From contig CAIOFV010000064.1 of NCBI GenBank assembly GCA_903857665.1, forward strand, positions 1 to 45,783: a stretch of 45,783 nt of DNA. Direction: 5' to 3'. The first letter of the stretch is position 1, and every line of letters begins with the position of its first letter. The DNA is from an uncultured Myxococcales bacterium. Its GTDB lineage: Bacteria > Myxococcota_A > UBA9042 > DTJE01. The notes under the pieces were generated by a model. The model was not told the origin of the DNA. It searched no databases and saw nothing but the letters and a program-made list of their open reading frames with translations. The translations under genes and the position numbers were made by a program. Below are positions 1-10,613 of this stretch, one piece after another.

Positions 1-480
1 CCCGCGCTGGCGCCAGCGAACGGCCGCAGCGAGTTCGTGCCCCCCGGGCCGGCGGCCTGTGACTGGCGTGCGGGACCGAGGATCCGGGTGCTGCTGGCCG
101 ACGACCACAAGATCGTCCGCCAGGGGCTGATCCACCTGCTTCAGGGCGAGCCCGACTTCGACGTCGTGGGAGAAGCCGGGGACGGCAAGGTCGCCATCGA
201 GGCGGCCCGCATCACGCATCCCGACGTGGTGGTGATGGACGTGTCGATGCCTGACATGAACGGCATCGAGGCGACCCGCCGCATCCTTGCGGAGTTCCCG
301 GAGATTCGCGTGGTCGGCCTGTCGATGCACGACGAGGAGGACCTGGCGTTGATGATGCGCGAGGCCGGTGCCACGGCGTTCGTCACGAAAGGCGGGCCCT
401 CCGAGGACCTGATGGCCGCGATCCGCGACAGCGTCCCCCACATCCGACGCCCGCCGCTCCCCGCGCGCGCAGACGCCTGA
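1..480 (+). CDS. Response-regulator receiver (REC) domain, 5'-truncated
   Basis: The frame is open to the left edge, so this is the C-terminal end of a longer gene or a small response regulator whose start is uncertain (a GTG at 37 is possible). The visible domain is a NarL-type receiver: acidic pair in LLADDHK, phosphoacceptor Asp in VVVMDVSMPD, and the conserved Lys in FVTKGG. Nothing resembling a helix-turn-helix follows; the protein stops about 15 residues after the domain. The Pro/Ala/Gly-rich stretch before the domain looks like an interdomain linker, so a hybrid histidine kinase with a C-terminal receiver is the most likely parent. That parentage is inference; the receiver identity is clear. 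Confidence 0.85.
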   Translation, partial: PALAPANGRSEFVPPGPAACDWRAGPRIRVLLADDHKIVRQGLIHLLQGEPDFDVVGEAGDGKVAIEAARITHPDVVVMDVSMPDMNGIEATRRILAEFPEIRVVGLSMHDEEDLALMMREAGATAFVTKGGPSEDLMAAIRDSVPHIRRPPLPARADA

Positions 481-512
481 TCGCGCCTTGCCCCTCCACC
501 GGCCGGTACACA

Positions 513-521
513 TGGTAGAAT
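513..521 (+). promoter_or_regulatory. Extended -10 element of secA (TGG-TAGAAT)
   Basis: TAGAAT at 516-521 is preceded by TGG, the extended -10 pattern. It lies 39 nt before the secA ATG, giving a leader of about 32 nt. No good -35 hexamer is visible at 17 nt. Confidence 0.5.
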
Positions 522-560
522 CCGCGCGCTCGCGGGGCCGGGGACGGTGCAGGAGGGTGC

Positions 561-3425
<2,865 letters not shown>

Positions 3426-3474
3426 AGTTCCGCCGCTCCCCTGAAGCCAACGTCCCCGCGCGCCCATGCCACAC

Positions 3475-3503
3475 TTGCGCTTCGTTGCAATATCGGGTAA
3501 ATA
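3475..3503 (+). promoter_or_regulatory. Promoter of efp
   Basis: TTGCGC (3475-3480), 17 nt spacer, TAAATA (3498-3503). It predicts a transcription start near 3510 and a leader of about 27 nt ending in the AGGGAGA ribosome-binding site. It lies in the 111-nt gap after secA, the only intergenic stretch here; nothing else is visible in it. Confidence 0.5.
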
Positions 3504-3536
3504 GCCCGCCGGCTCGAACTCCGGCAGGGAGAACCC

Positions 3537-4100
3537 ATGTACGAAACCTCCGACATCCGCAAGGGCCTCAAGGTCAAGATGGATGGGTACCCGTGGATCG
3601 TGGTGGACTTCCAGTTCGTCAAGCCCGGCAAGGGCACGGCGTTCACGCGCTGCCGGCTGAAGAACCTCAAGACCGGGTCGGTGCTGGAACGGACCTTCAA
3701 GACCGGCGAAAAGCTGGACGAAGCCAACATCGAGGAGCACCACGCGCAGTACCTGTACACGGACGGCGAGCAGTACCACTTCATGGACCAGGAGTCCTAC
3801 GAGCAGATCACCATCCAGAAGAACGCGATGGGCGGGTCGGAAAACTTCCTGATGGAAAACATGGAAGTTGCCATCCTGTTCTACGAGAACGCGCCGATGA
3901 ACGTGGAGTTGCCGACCTTCATCGAGGCCGAAATCGTGTACAGCGAGCCCGGCAAGAAGGGCGACACCGCGACCGGCGCCACCAAGCAGGCGACGCTGAA
4001 CACCGGCGCCACCGTGCTGGTACCGCTGTTCATCAACCAGGGCGACTTCATCAAGGTGGACACCCGCGACGGGCAGTACGTGGAACGCGTCAAGAAGTAG
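3537..4100 (+). CDS. efp: Translation elongation factor P
   Basis: EF-P binds ribosomes stalled at polyproline and stimulates peptide bond formation. The 187-residue protein has the three beta-barrel layout. The tip loop reads FVKPGKGTAF near residue 30; the Lys between the two glycines of PGKG corresponds to E. coli Lys34, the residue that receives beta-lysine. This fits the presence of epmA about 3 kb downstream. EpmB (the lysine 2,3-aminomutase that makes beta-lysine) is not in the window. ATG 3537 is preceded by AGGGAGA. DUF4337 follows after 63 nt and may be cotranscribed. Confidence 0.97.
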   Translation: MYETSDIRKGLKVKMDGYPWIVVDFQFVKPGKGTAFTRCRLKNLKTGSVLERTFKTGEKLDEANIEEHHAQYLYTDGEQYHFMDQESYEQITIQKNAMGGSENFLMENMEVAILFYENAPMNVELPTFIEAEIVYSEPGKKGDTATGATKQATLNTGATVLVPLFINQGDFIKVDTRDGQYVERVKK

Positions 4101-4163
4101 GCCCCTCCCCGCCTCGCGCCCATTTTCAGACACGACACGTCCCGGCTGTCACAGGAGGTTTCC

Positions 4164-4703
4164 GTGGCCAACGATCGGAAGGAACGCTGGATGAACTGGC
4201 TGGCGCTCAGTACCGTCATCTTCGCCGTCTGCGCGACCCTGTCGACGTTCAAGGGGGGCGGCTACTCGACGCGCTCTCTGCTGGCCCAGAGCCAGGCCTC
4301 CGACCGGTGGGCGCACTTCCAGTCCAAGAGCATCAAGGGCTACCTGTACGAACTGCAGAAGGACTCGCTGGAACTGGAACTGGGATCGCGTCCCGACCTC
4401 GCCGGTGAGGGCCGCGCCGGGTACGAAAAGCGGGTCGCCGAGTACGGCGGGAAGATCACCGAGTACCGGAACGAGAAGACCGCCATCGAAAAGGAGGCAC
4501 GGGAGTTGGAGGCCAGCCGCGATGCCGCCCAGCAGCACTCGGCCGCATTCGGGTTCGCCGTGATCTTCCTGCAGATCGCGATCCTGCTGTCGTCCATCGC
4601 GGCCCTGGTCAAGCGCCAACCGGTGTACTGGCTGGGCCTCGCCATCGGCGCGGTGGGCATCGTTGCATTCGCGAACGGTTTCCTGCTGTTCTACGCCGTG
4701 TGA
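4164..4703 (+). CDS. DUF4337-like membrane protein
   Basis: A 179-residue protein with one membrane segment at the N-terminus (about 10-30, WLALSTVIFAVCATLSTF), a charged coiled-coil-like middle (about 50-120), and two closely spaced membrane segments at the C-terminus (about 128-178). This hairpin-like order and the STFKGGGYSTRSLLAQSQASD stretch after the first segment fit the DUF4337 family, whose function is unknown. The GTG start at 4164 is chosen because AGGAGG lies at 4153-4158. It is 63 nt downstream of efp on the same strand, so cotranscription is possible. It nearly meets the convergent flippase-like gene (26-nt gap). Confidence 0.8.
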   Translation: MANDRKERWMNWLALSTVIFAVCATLSTFKGGGYSTRSLLAQSQASDRWAHFQSKSIKGYLYELQKDSLELELGSRPDLAGEGRAGYEKRVAEYGGKITEYRNEKTAIEKEARELEASRDAAQQHSAAFGFAVIFLQIAILLSSIAALVKRQPVYWLGLAIGAVGIVAFANGFLLFYAV

Positions 4704-4729
4704 CCGGCTGAGCGACGGGCTGCGCGACG

Positions 4730-5683
4730 CTATCTGGATTCCCGCCGCGCGGACAGCCGACCCGCCACCAGGCTCCGGATCGTCCAGGACAAGCCCCCGA
4801 CCAGCACCGTCGGCCCCATGTGCAGCCCGTGGTACAGCAGCGCGAACGACAAGGCCATGTCGGGACCGACCCCGGACTCCGCCAGCGCGAACACGACGCC
4901 CGCCTCGAACGTGCCCAGGTTCGCCGGCACCCCCGGCATCGCGGTCGCCACGTTGATGGCGATGACGATCAGGGCGGCCACGCCGGCGCTGTCCGGCAGG
5001 CCCACCGCGCCCAGCACCAGGTGCAGCATCAGGATTTCCGCCGACCACCCGGCGAACGCCAAGGCCGCCATCGCGAACACGCGGCGCAACGTCAGGGCCG
5101 ACGCCATCGCCGTCAGGCCCGCCTGGATCCGGGGCCAGCGCGACAGGTGCCGCGTGACGGCAAGGTGCCATCGCGACACGCAGGCCAGCGCCACCGCGAA
5201 CCCCAGCGGGGCCGCGATCCAGGGCAGCGGGATGACGCCCGCGGCGGCGGTGGAGCCCAGCAGGATCGTCAGCGCCAGGTACTCGCAGACCCGGTCGGCC
5301 ACCGACGAGCCCAGGTCCATCGCGAACGACGCGGGACGACCCAGGCGGGCGGAACGGACCACGTCCCCGACGGCGGTCCCCAGCACCGAACCGGCTGCGG
5401 AGCCTTCCACGGCCGCGGCCAGGATCGTCGGGAAGGGCGGGGGGTCGTGCATGGCAAACCGCCACCGCAGCGCGCGGATCGGCTGGAACACCAGGAAGTT
5501 CACGGCGATGGCCAGCGCGAACGGCAGCCAGGGGGCCGAAGCCAGCCGGGGGGCCATCTGCTCCCAGGGACCGGTCGAGGCGACCCAGGCGACCAGCGCG
5601 ATGGGCGGCAGGCTGCGCAGGAGGACCCTGCCCACGCGCAGCAGGCGCGACCGCGTGGATGAGTGCGGGGCTTCAGGGTTCAC
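4730..5683 (-). CDS. Flippase-like / lysylphosphatidylglycerol synthase TM-region protein
   Basis: A 317-residue polytopic membrane protein with about eight hydrophobic segments. The motif PGVPANLGTFEAG near residue 250 matches the conserved segment of the UPF0104/AglD/MprF-TM family, which includes lipid flippases and glycolipid-pathway proteins. The GTG start overlaps the TGA stop of the upstream glycosyltransferase (GTGA, 5680-5683), so the two are translationally coupled and probably act in the same pathway, for instance building and flipping a lipid-linked sugar. The substrate cannot be read from the sequence. No soluble aminoacyl-transferase domain is attached, so a true MprF is excluded. 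Confidence 0.85.
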   Translation of the reverse strand: MNPEAPHSSTRSRLLRVGRVLLRSLPPIALVAWVASTGPWEQMAPRLASAPWLPFALAIAVNFLVFQPIRALRWRFAMHDPPPFPTILAAAVEGSAAGSVLGTAVGDVVRSARLGRPASFAMDLGSSVADRVCEYLALTILLGSTAAAGVIPLPWIAAPLGFAVALACVSRWHLAVTRHLSRWPRIQAGLTAMASALTLRRVFAMAALAFAGWSAEILMLHLVLGAVGLPDSAGVAALIVIAINVATAMPGVPANLGTFEAGVVFALAESGVGPDMALSFALLYHGLHMGPTVLVGGLSWTIRSLVAGRLSARRESR

Positions 5684-6831
5684 TTTGCGCCTGTCCTGAG
5701 GACGCCACGATTTGACCCGCCGGGCTGAAGCAGCGAGTCATAGACCCCCAGGATGCGCTGGCCGATGCGCTTCCAGTCGTATTCCGCGACCACGCTGCGC
5801 CCCAGGGCGACCCGCTCGGCCGGGTCCTCGCCGAGCACCTCGATCAGGCCTTCCGCGATGGCCTCGGGGCTGTAGTCGCGCGTCAGGCGGACGGGGGTCC
5901 AGTGGGCGTCGCGGTGCTCCGGGTCGACGAAGGGCGTCGCGACGATCGGCACGCCCGCGGCGAGTGCCTCCAGCACCATGATCGAAAACGTCCCGCCGAA
6001 CCGGGCGGGGATCACGAACGCGTCGGCGGACGCGTACAGGTCCGGGCGAACCTCGTTGTCCACCAGTCCCAGGAAGTGGACCCGTTCCCGCAGGTCCTCG
6101 GGCAATTGCTGCCGCAGTTCCGCGTCCATCGGACCCGCGCCGGCAAGCAGCAACCGGACGTCCGGGTGGGCGCGCACGACCGCCGGCAGGGCCGCCAGCA
6201 GCAGGTCCGGCCCGTTCCGGGGTTCCAGCCGCCCCAGGTACACGATGTTCTTCCGGCCGTCGTCGAAGGCCTTCATCCGCCGGCCCCGGGCGAAGTCATC
6301 GACCTCGACCCCGTTGGGGATTACGGTGGCGTCGAAATCGGCGTAGCGACCCATCGTGGCGGCCGCCAGCGGCGACACCGCGATCACGGCGTCCGTGTGG
6401 CGCATCACCCAGCGGTACCAGGGCCCGGCCAGGGTGCGGCCGGGGCTGTGGTGGAAAGCCGAATGCAGCGTGGCGACGATGGGCCCCTTGTAGAACAGGT
6501 ACGTCAGCAGCGGCAGGCCGAAGTCGTTCGGGCCGTGGACGTGGACCAGGTCGAAGCGTTCCTCCTCGAACAGCCGCCGCATCCGGGCGGCCACCCGGGG
6601 ACCGATGGTCAGGTCGGTGAAGGTGCCCATCGTGCCGAAGCGCACCGAGTCGCCGACCCGGATGACCCAGCCCTCGTCCTTCGGGCCCACCCAGCGCGGC
6701 ACCTTCTTCAGTCCAGTCACGACGCGTGCGTCGTGGCCGGCTGCGCGAAGGAAGCGGGCCTGGTGGTAGATGTGCTCCTGGATGCCCCCGACCGTGGGGT
6801 AGTAGTTCTCGCCGACGATCGCGATCTTCAT
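5680..6831 (-). CDS. Glycosyltransferase family 4 (GT-B fold)
   Basis: A 383-residue GT4 enzyme. The N-terminal Rossmann half begins MKIAIVGENYYPTVGGIQEH, the typical acceptor-side signature with the glycine loop after strand 1. The C-terminal donor half has NIVYLGRLEPRNGPDLLLAA and a late E-x7-E-like segment (FGGTFSIMVLEALAAGVPIVA), which binds the nucleotide-sugar. Resemblance is to PimB/WaaG-type mannosyl or glucosyl transferases acting on lipid acceptors. The start at 6831 is set by AGGAGA about 8 nt upstream; the frame is open further upstream but runs into epmA. It overlaps the flippase-like gene by 4 nt, suggesting a common glycolipid task. Confidence 0.93.
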   Translation of the reverse strand: MKIAIVGENYYPTVGGIQEHIYHQARFLRAAGHDARVVTGLKKVPRWVGPKDEGWVIRVGDSVRFGTMGTFTDLTIGPRVAARMRRLFEEERFDLVHVHGPNDFGLPLLTYLFYKGPIVATLHSAFHHSPGRTLAGPWYRWVMRHTDAVIAVSPLAAATMGRYADFDATVIPNGVEVDDFARGRRMKAFDDGRKNIVYLGRLEPRNGPDLLLAALPAVVRAHPDVRLLLAGAGPMDAELRQQLPEDLRERVHFLGLVDNEVRPDLYASADAFVIPARFGGTFSIMVLEALAAGVPIVATPFVDPEHRDAHWTPVRLTRDYSPEAIAEGLIEVLGEDPAERVALGRSVVAEYDWKRIGQRILGVYDSLLQPGGSNRGVLRTGAK

Positions 6832-6877
6832 CGAGCCGATTCTCCTGCGCAGGCCTTGAGGGCCCGACCGGGGCGGT

Positions 6878-6883
6878 AGTCTA
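6878..6883 (-). promoter_or_regulatory. -10 element of the GT4/flippase operon (TAGACT)
   Basis: TAGACT read on the minus strand, about 47 nt upstream of the GT4 start; a weak TCGACG lies 17 nt further up. The 148-nt gap 6832-6979 thus holds two divergent promoters, this one and that of epmA. Confidence 0.4.
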
Positions 6884-6944
6884 GCAAACACGGGGCCCAG
6901 CGTCGATTGCCGCCCGAAGGCTGCCCATTCCGGTCGGAAGTCCC

Positions 6945-6950
6945 TAGAAT
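6945..6950 (+). promoter_or_regulatory. -10 element of epmA (TAGAAT)
   Basis: TAGAAT 29 nt before the epmA ATG. No strong -35 is seen. The same hexamer precedes secA, the gene at 7999 and the DUF4476 gene. Confidence 0.45.
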
Positions 6951-6979
6951 GCCCCGGGTTGGGGCACGGAGCCGAACAC

Positions 6980-7939
6980 ATGAGCGACATCGTCCGCATG
7001 GCCGCACGCGACGGCGCCCTGCGCAGGAACCTGCCCCTGCGCGCCCGCCTGATGGACGGCCTGCGCGCCTTCTTCCGCGACAAGGGGTTCCTGGAGGTCG
7101 AAACGCCCATCGCCTGCGCGTCGCCGGGGGTCGAAACCCACCTCCAGGCGTTCGAACTGCGGGGCGCCGGTCTGGCGGAGCCGCGCTACCTGACCACCAG
7201 CCCGGAATTCCACATGAAGCGCCTGGTCGCGGCCGGTTTCGATCGCGTGTTCCAGGTGACCCGGGCCTTCCGCGCCGGCGAGGTGGGCGATCGCCACAAC
7301 CCCGAGTTCACCATGGTCGAGTGGTACCGCGTCGGCGAGACCTACGAAGCGATCATGGACGACGCGGAGGAACTGCTGTGGGCGATGGGCGACGCGGTCG
7401 GGATCGAGGACGCGCCGGCCGTCGAGGGGCTGCGGGGACCGTCGATCCTGGTGCCGCCCTACCCGCGCATCCCGTTCGCGGACGCCTACGCCCGGGCCGG
7501 GGCCGGCGACCCGTTCCCGCTGACAACCGAGGAACGCGATCAACGGCTGGTCGAGGTCGTCGAACCGACGATGGGCGTCGATACGCCCGAATTCCTGATC
7601 GAGTACCCGGCCGACCAGGCCTCGCTGGCCCGCGTCAAGCCGGGCGATCCGCGTGTCGCCGAGCGGTTCGAACTGTATTCGGGCGGCCTGGAACTGGCGA
7701 ACGGCTTCACCGAATTGCCCGACGCGGACGAGTACGTGGCGCGGTGCGAGGCGGACCTGCGCGAACGCGACCGGCTGGGCCTGTCCGCCTACCCGATCGA
7801 CCGACGCTACGTGTCGATGCTGCGCGACGGCCTCCCGCCCTGCGCCGGCGTCGCCCTGGGCTTCGATCGCGTGGCGATGCTGCTGCTGGGCGCATCGACC
7901 ATCCGCGACGTCATCGCGTTTCCGTTCGATGTCGCGTGA
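6980..7939 (+). CDS. epmA: EF-P beta-lysine ligase EpmA (PoxA/GenX)
   Basis: EpmA is a shortened class II lysyl-tRNA synthetase that ligates (R)-beta-lysine onto the tip lysine of EF-P. The 319-residue product lacks the anticodon-binding domain of LysRS. Class II motif 1 is in FLEVETPIACASPGVETH, motif 2 around VFQVTRAFRAGEVGDRHNPEF, and motif 3 in GVALGFDRVAMLLLGA. Other family signatures are SPEFHMKRL, EFTMVEWYR and ELANGFTELPDA. ATG 6980 is preferred over the in-frame TTG at 6959 because CGGAG lies at 6967-6971 and the -10 at 6945-6950 would leave too little leader for 6959. Substrate efp is 2.9 kb upstream; epmB is not here. Confidence 0.95.
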   Translation: MSDIVRMAARDGALRRNLPLRARLMDGLRAFFRDKGFLEVETPIACASPGVETHLQAFELRGAGLAEPRYLTTSPEFHMKRLVAAGFDRVFQVTRAFRAGEVGDRHNPEFTMVEWYRVGETYEAIMDDAEELLWAMGDAVGIEDAPAVEGLRGPSILVPPYPRIPFADAYARAGAGDPFPLTTEERDQRLVEVVEPTMGVDTPEFLIEYPADQASLARVKPGDPRVAERFELYSGGLELANGFTELPDADEYVARCEADLRERDRLGLSAYPIDRRYVSMLRDGLPPCAGVALGFDRVAMLLLGASTIRDVIAFPFDVA

Positions 7940-7967
7940 TGCGCTTTCCCTCCCGCTCCCGGATCGC

Positions 7968-7973
7968 TAGAAT
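7968..7973 (+). promoter_or_regulatory. -10 element of the secreted protein/metalloprotease pair (TAGAAT)
   Basis: TAGAAT in the 59-nt gap after epmA, 26 nt before the ATG at 7999. It supports that start over an in-frame ATG at 7939, which would lie upstream of the promoter. Confidence 0.45.
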
Positions 7974-7998
7974 CCTCCGGACGAACCGCGGGGGCACG

Positions 7999-8565
7999 AT
8001 GCGCGGGAACCGGACGTTCGGACGCCTTCTGGCTGCGCTGCTGCCCGCCGTGGCACTTCTGGCCCCGGCCGCAGGGCACGCGGCGACCGCCCTCCGCATG
8101 GACCTGTCCGCGCTGATCGGTGCATCCGACCTGGTGGTGCGGGGAACGGTGGACCGTGCCTCCTGCCGCTTGACCGAGTATGGCCGCATCGTCACCGACT
8201 CCGTTGTGCGCGTGGACGAGCCCCTGGTCGGCGAACCGGGCGGCGACTCCCTCGTCGTATCGACGCTGGGCGGCGTGGTCGGCGACCAGGGCCAGTACGT
8301 TTCCGGCAGCCCCGTGCTGAAGCCCGGCGACGAGGTGGTGCTGTTCCTGAAGCGGACCGGCGCGCCCTCCGCCCTGTCCCGGGCATCTGTGGTGGGCCTC
8401 GCGCAGGGCGCGTTCCACGTCGAGCGCTGGTCGGGCCGGCCGACCCTGGTACGCCATCTGGACGGCATGATCCTGACCGGGATCGACGCCGTGCCGATCC
8501 CGGAAGACCTGGACGCCCTGCGCGAATCGATTCGCACCCTGGTTCCCGCGGGGGTGCAGCGATGA
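7999..8565 (+). CDS. Secreted protein of unknown function, paired with a metalloprotease
   Basis: A 188-residue protein with a Sec signal peptide (hydrophobic core about residues 8-28, cleavage likely after GHAA). The mature part is a small beta-rich domain starting MDLSALIGASDLVVRGTVDR, followed by valine-rich strands (DSVVRVDEPLVGE, LVVSTLGGVVGDQGQYVSG, LKPGDEVVLFLK). This pattern, 'function in doubt, exported, next to a matrixin', is one I associate with myxobacterial-type genomes, but I cannot name a family. Its TGA overlaps the ATG of the metalloprotease (ATGA, 8562-8565), implying coupled translation; it could be a chaperone, inhibitor or companion of the protease. No strong Shine-Dalgarno is visible. 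Confidence 0.75.
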   Translation: MRGNRTFGRLLAALLPAVALLAPAAGHAATALRMDLSALIGASDLVVRGTVDRASCRLTEYGRIVTDSVVRVDEPLVGEPGGDSLVVSTLGGVVGDQGQYVSGSPVLKPGDEVVLFLKRTGAPSALSRASVVGLAQGAFHVERWSGRPTLVRHLDGMILTGIDAVPIPEDLDALRESIRTLVPAGVQR

Positions 8566-9446
8566 ACCGGACGACACGGGCTTCCGTGCTGATGGCGGCG
8601 ATGCTGGCGTGGACGCAGACGGGGTACCAGTACTACTGCACGCCCTTGGTGGACGCCATCACCCCGTCCACCTGCATCCCCAACAAGCAACTGCCCCTGC
8701 GGTGGTACCGGGGCGAGGTGCCCGTGCAGATGGACGCGGCCCTGTGCGCGGACATGACCGCGGCAGACGCCACGGCCACGATCCGGCAGTCCTTCCAGAC
8801 GTGGAACGACGTATCGACCTGCAACCATCCCCAGATGATCGACAGCGGGCTGGTGTCGGGCAAGAAGCCCGTCGTCAGCGTCAAGGGCGGCAGCGTGGGC
8901 AACAACCTCGTCGCCTTCCAGAGCGGCGACGCCTGGCGGGCCGACAAGGCCGGGGTGGACCAGACCGGGGTCATCGCGCTGACCACGCTGTTCTTCGACC
9001 CGAGCACGGGCGAAATCCGCTCGTATGCCCTCGAGGCCAACGAGGGCAGCTACCGGTTCGCGAACTACCCACTGCCGGCCGGGTTCCCGGCCGACCCGAA
9101 CCTGAGGTCCACCATCGACCTCGCCAACACGCTGACGCACGAGTTCGGCCACGTGATGGGCATGGATCACAGTCTGGACAATCAATCGACGATGTTCTAC
9201 CGGGCCCCGGCGGGCGAAACGTCGAAACGCACGCTGGAAGCCGACGATACGAACGGCCTCTGCGGCCTGTACAGCCAGATGTATGCCGAGGTGAACCCGG
9301 ACGCCGAAACCGGGGGCGGCGGCAGGAACTGTTCGGCCGGCCCGACGACCCTGCCATCGACGCGGTCGGCGCTGTTGCCGCTGCTGCTCGCCCTGGCGAC
9401 CCTCGCGGCCGCCCGGATTCGCCGGGGCCGACCCTCCGGCCCGTGA
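8562..9446 (+). CDS. Matrixin-like zinc metalloprotease with MYXO-CTERM-like tail
   Basis: A 294-residue exported metzincin. The zinc site HEFGHVMGMDHS near residue 193 is the full HExxHxxGxxHS consensus, and TMFYRAP just after supplies the Met-turn. An N-terminal signal sequence precedes a domain with several cysteines (YYCTPL, STCIP, ALCAD, STCNH) that probably form disulfides. The C-terminus has a Gly-rich stretch, one Cys (GGGGRNCSAG), a hydrophobic helix (ALLPLLLALATLAAA) and then RIRRGR, the order of a MYXO-CTERM sorting signal, though the Gly-Cys spacing is loose. Translation is coupled to the upstream secreted protein by a 4-nt overlap. Confidence 0.9.
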   Translation: MNRTTRASVLMAAMLAWTQTGYQYYCTPLVDAITPSTCIPNKQLPLRWYRGEVPVQMDAALCADMTAADATATIRQSFQTWNDVSTCNHPQMIDSGLVSGKKPVVSVKGGSVGNNLVAFQSGDAWRADKAGVDQTGVIALTTLFFDPSTGEIRSYALEANEGSYRFANYPLPAGFPADPNLRSTIDLANTLTHEFGHVMGMDHSLDNQSTMFYRAPAGETSKRTLEADDTNGLCGLYSQMYAEVNPDAETGGGGRNCSAGPTTLPSTRSALLPLLLALATLAAARIRRGRPSGP

Positions 9447-9466
9447 TCCCGCCCGTGGAGGAAGCG

Positions 9467-10546
9467 ATGATCCCTGACGCGCTGCCCGGTTCCGTCCAAC
9501 CCCTGCTGCCGCGCATCGTGACGGCGCTGGCGCCGCTGGCGTCGCTGACGGCGATGCTGCTGTCCGTGGCGCTCCCGGCCGGGGCCCAGGAGGCCGCCAT
9601 CGACCTGGAAGCGAACAACCGCGTGCTGCTGGGCCAGGGCAAGCCCACGGTGACGATTCGCGCGACGCGCCCTCTGCAGGGGGTCACGGTCACGGTGCGG
9701 TTGCCCGACGGCCGCGCGAAGTCGTTTCCCGTCGGCAACCTGAAGATGGGCCAGTCGAAGACGATCCCGCTGCCGGAGGAGCCGGGCCACACCAAGGTGG
9801 CCCTGGAGATCGCCTCGAAGGCCATGAAGGATCCCGAGATCTACGAGATCCCGGTGGTCGTCGCGCGTCCGATGAAGCTGGAGGTCACGAAGGACACCGT
9901 GGATCTGGCCGACGGTCGGATCTCCTTCACGGCGACGGAAACCGTGGCCAAGGTCAGCCTGACCGTCCTGGGAGACGGGGGCCGGACCATCGTCGAGTTC
10001 GACGAAGCAAGGGACGCGGCTCCTGGCAGCCCGATCGCTGTGCGCTTCCCGACCGACCGGGGCGCCATCAGCCTGATCCGCCTGACCGCGACCGACCCCG
10101 ACGGCTTCTTCAACGGGGTCGAGATGTCGCCGTTCTTCATCGAGGTGCCCCACGAGGAACTGAACTTCGAAACCGGCAAGGCCGACATCCTGCCGGCCGA
10201 GGTGCCGAAACTGGCCCGCACCCTGGAGGGCGTCCACGCGGCGCTGGTGAAGTTCGGCAACGAGTTCAAGGCGAAGCTGTACGTCGCCGGCTACACCGAT
10301 ACGGTGGGCGGGCGCGACTACAACCAGGATCTTTCGGCCCGGCGCGCCCTGTCCATCGCGTCGTGGTTCCAGTCCAACGGGCTGAAGGTGCGGGCGTGCT
10401 GGCAGGGCTTCGGCGAGGACGCGCCGGCCGTGGCGACCCCCGACGAGACCCCCGAGGCGCGCAATCGCCGGACCATCCACGTTCTGGCCAACCAGCCTCC
10501 CCCGGTTTCGAAGACCTTCCCCCGATCTGCGTGGAAGTGCCTGTGA
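9467..10546 (+). CDS. OmpA-family peptidoglycan-binding protein
   Basis: A 359-residue exported protein. A long N-terminal region with a hydrophobic signal (LASLTAMLLSVALPAGAQ) ends near residue 45. The middle has two beta-sandwich-like repeats (for example LQGVTVTVRLPDGRAKSFPVG and VAKVSLTVLGDGGRTIVEFD). The C-terminal OmpA domain (about 235-345) starts ELNFETGKADILPAEVPKL and has GYTDTVGGRDYNQDLSARRA, with the Asp and Arg that hold diaminopimelate in peptidoglycan, then EARNRRTIHVL. It should anchor the envelope to the cell wall from the periplasm. ATG 9467 follows GGAGGAAG at 9457-9464; the gene is 20 nt after the metalloprotease and may share its transcript. Confidence 0.9.
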   Translation: MIPDALPGSVQPLLPRIVTALAPLASLTAMLLSVALPAGAQEAAIDLEANNRVLLGQGKPTVTIRATRPLQGVTVTVRLPDGRAKSFPVGNLKMGQSKTIPLPEEPGHTKVALEIASKAMKDPEIYEIPVVVARPMKLEVTKDTVDLADGRISFTATETVAKVSLTVLGDGGRTIVEFDEARDAAPGSPIAVRFPTDRGAISLIRLTATDPDGFFNGVEMSPFFIEVPHEELNFETGKADILPAEVPKLARTLEGVHAALVKFGNEFKAKLYVAGYTDTVGGRDYNQDLSARRALSIASWFQSNGLKVRACWQGFGEDAPAVATPDETPEARNRRTIHVLANQPPPVSKTFPRSAWKCL

Positions 10547-10556
10547 TCCCCTTGAT

Positions 10557-10586
10557 TTGACCGCAAGGCACGCACACCGCTATTCT
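10557..10586 (+). promoter_or_regulatory. Promoter of the pilin-like gene
   Basis: TTGACC (10557-10562), 18 nt, TATTCT (10581-10586), in the 67-nt gap after the OmpA-like gene. Predicted start near 10593, leader about 21 nt. Confidence 0.6.
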
Positions 10587-10613
10587 ATCGGGCGGCTACC
10601 AGGGAGCGGGCAC

